From: Motacilla alba alba | Taxonomy: Eukaryota; Chordata; Aves; Passeriformes; Motacillidae | Assembly (NCBI RefSeq): GCF_015832195.1 | Contig: NC_052046.1 | Location: 24,004,518 to 24,068,517 of the forward strand | Direction: 5' to 3' | Length of the DNA stretch: 64,000 nt | Shown: in pieces, positions 62,101-64,000 of the stretch | Position numbering within the stretch: the first letter of the stretch is position 1 | Layout: each line of letters opens with the position of its first letter | Notes under the pieces: model-generated | Database searches by the model: none | Seen by the model: the letters and a program-made list of their open reading frames with translations, nothing else | What the model was told of the DNA's origin: nothing | Translations under genes and position numbers: made by a program

Positions 62101-64000
62101 TATTTCATTAAAAAAAAAGTTAAGACCAAAGCATCTTTTTTCATCATTCTTTTGTTAAAGTGTTAGACTGAAACAATTTAAAAGTACCCAGCAATTACAT
62201 CAATGCAGAATAAAAAAGAATCCCAAGTCTGAGTCTTGTCATAGTCATAGTTATACATTGTCACAGCCAGATGCCTCACTGCAGGTATTCATATCAGCAG
62301 AGCTCTGGCTCACTGTCAGAGAAGCCAACAGGAACTAAGGAAATGACCAGGCTGAACTTGGGCTAGCTAACCTTACTTCTGATGATAAGCATCGGGATCC
62401 TTAAGAATCTTACTGGACAAGCTCTGAAAGCTACGATCCCTTCACACAAGACTTTATCTAGAGTGCTTATACTAGGTGACTGAAGGAAAGGGATGGGTTG
62501 TGGCTAGTAAACATTTCCAAATATTCAATGATACTAACTGACAAGCAAGTTCACATGTTCTGTTCAGCTCTACATACAATAAGCACTTGTAGCTCCTACT
62601 GCTTTTGAAAGAACCTGAGTACTGAGTAGGAAAACCAAGATGAAATCTACCCTCAGTGGAGATCCTTTCTATCAAACTCTTGTTTGTCTTATAGTCACCA
62701 CATACAAATGAAAACATGCAAAATTAGCACCTGATTTGAAAACAGTGAGATTGCAACTCTCTACATTTCCATTTCTTATACTCTTAAACCCCAGGAACAG
62801 TACTGATGAATGATATTTAGCCACTTCATTATTTAATACTATTTGAATATCAAATGATGATTAAGACCAATCAGTTGTAGGAATACAAAGCTTACTCAAA
62901 ACTTCCTCTTGACCAGGCCTGTATTTGTTCCACTGAATCCTTCCATGTGGGCACTATCACTTCTTTTTTTTTCATTTACTTCTCTCCGTTTTCAAAATGT
63001 GGTACAAGTTTGCTGGAAGAATTTGTTTTGAAATACTACATACATTTCCAAGAAAAGCCACCTTTCTCTAAATATATCCCAAAATTACATAGAGAAATAC
63101 TATACCACAAATCTTCACAAAAACTTATGTGTGTTGGCATGCAAGATTATGTGAAATGAACTGGTAAACAGATAAATAATTACACAGGCTATCAAAGAAA
63201 ATAAAAGCTAAAACATCTGAACATTATTCAGTACTACACTTTCAGGAGCTTACTCATAAGCTAATTTGGGAAGGGAGACAACACAAAGCAAACTACACAA
63301 ACACTCAGAAGGTCTGTATTTTTGTGTACATTCTGAAATACAAGGAGACCTTGCAGTCCTATTCAGCTATGCAGACAGGGGAGGAGCATGACATGCTGTA
63401 AAAGTGCTAAGTCTGCAGCACAACATAACTGAAATACCCATGACCAAATTTGAAGAGTTCCTAATAATAAACATTGTATAATGGAAGCATAAGTGAGATC
63501 AGAAAAAAGGATAAATACAGTTGTCACCCCATATGAATTCTAAAATTAATGTAACTTCTAGGAAAAAAAATATAATTAGCCTAAAAAGTATAACCACCAC
63601 ATTAGTATTGTCTACTGGAAGAAACTGTATCAGAATATTCTGGAGATGGTCTGGCACTACAGAAGGCTTTCCTAAATATGAAATTATCTTCATAAGCACT
63701 GCTCTGTTAAGGTAAGATACCACCAGATATTAGTAAAAACAGAAAAATGTAGCTTTTGGAAGATTATTATAGCAATAAATCAACTACTCAATCAAACAAA
63801 TTATAGCCCTGTATATATACGATTTTACAAAAATAGAATAGGTTAAAAAAGAATAGAAGAGTTAATGTCTCTCTAAAGACACTAATTAGGAATCCATTCA
63901 CCTTGTAGGCTTCCCAGCCATGAGCAGTGTCAGTTATTTGCTTGGCTTCCCTAAGCTGTCCTTTCAAATTTACCATTTCTCATTCTGTTTAGCTGCTGGT
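59181..64000. other. Unannotated AT-rich stretch
   Basis: No gene, RNA or identifiable transposon in the last 4.8 kb. There is a small imperfect duplication at about 60216-60258 (ATATTATAC..CTGCTGCT twice). Open frames are at most 82 codons. Confidence 0.5.

Noticed and set aside
1..64000. CRISPR array, operon, bacterial or phage gene cluster
   Set aside because: There are no regularly spaced direct repeats with unique spacers, no dense long coding sequences and no ribosome-binding pattern. The repeat content is that of a bird genome.

Overview
The window looks like a stretch of bird nuclear genome, most probably from a passerine (songbird). The basis is its repeat content: every LINE fragment I can identify is CR1, and the long terminal repeats (LTRs) resemble endogenous retrovirus families that are abundant in songbird genomes. 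There are no L1 or Alu-like sequences, no operons and no bacterial gene density. The background is AT-rich, and none of the longer open frames outside the transposable elements resembles a known protein. I could not identify a single host coding exon, tRNA or rRNA, so this is intergenic DNA or the inside of a very large intron.

Layout from left to right. 1-6082 is unannotated. At 6083-6967 lies an antisense CR1 3' half, followed by two sense CR1 3' ends at 8.2-8.9 kb. An LTR sits at 9.7-10.1 kb (+), another at 11.1-11.7 kb (-), then a short CR1 end and a (GT)17 microsatellite. A 5'-truncated ERVL-type LTR is at 13.6-14.4 kb (+). A CR1 endonuclease fragment is at 16.9-17.5 kb (-) and a CR1 3' end at 18.6-18.8 kb. 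The cluster at 24.6-28.6 kb holds a partial LTR, two CR1 3' ends, a long GC-rich LTR and a second, unrelated LTR. The largest element is an antisense CR1 at 35.3-38.3 kb that still shows endonuclease and reverse transcriptase segments. A 288-bp LTR with TGT...ACA ends and a perfect 6-bp target duplication (TCACTC) is nested inside it. 38.3-48.6 kb is nearly repeat-free. At 48.6-50.6 kb lies an antisense ERVL-like provirus remnant: 5' LTR, shortened gag and the end of the protease. 57.1-58.1 kb carries a further LTR of the same family in the opposite orientation, and 58.6-59.2 kb an unrelated LTR. The rest is unannotated.

There is no set of genes working together here. The recognisable content is a fossil record of CR1 retrotransposition and of several waves of endogenous retroviruses, most now reduced to solo LTRs. 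I did not find a convincing new biological system. The most informative loci are the nested LTR in the CR1, the in-phase tandem expansion inside that CR1 coding sequence, and the collapsed ERVL provirus. All family assignments rest on recognition by eye, not on a database search.
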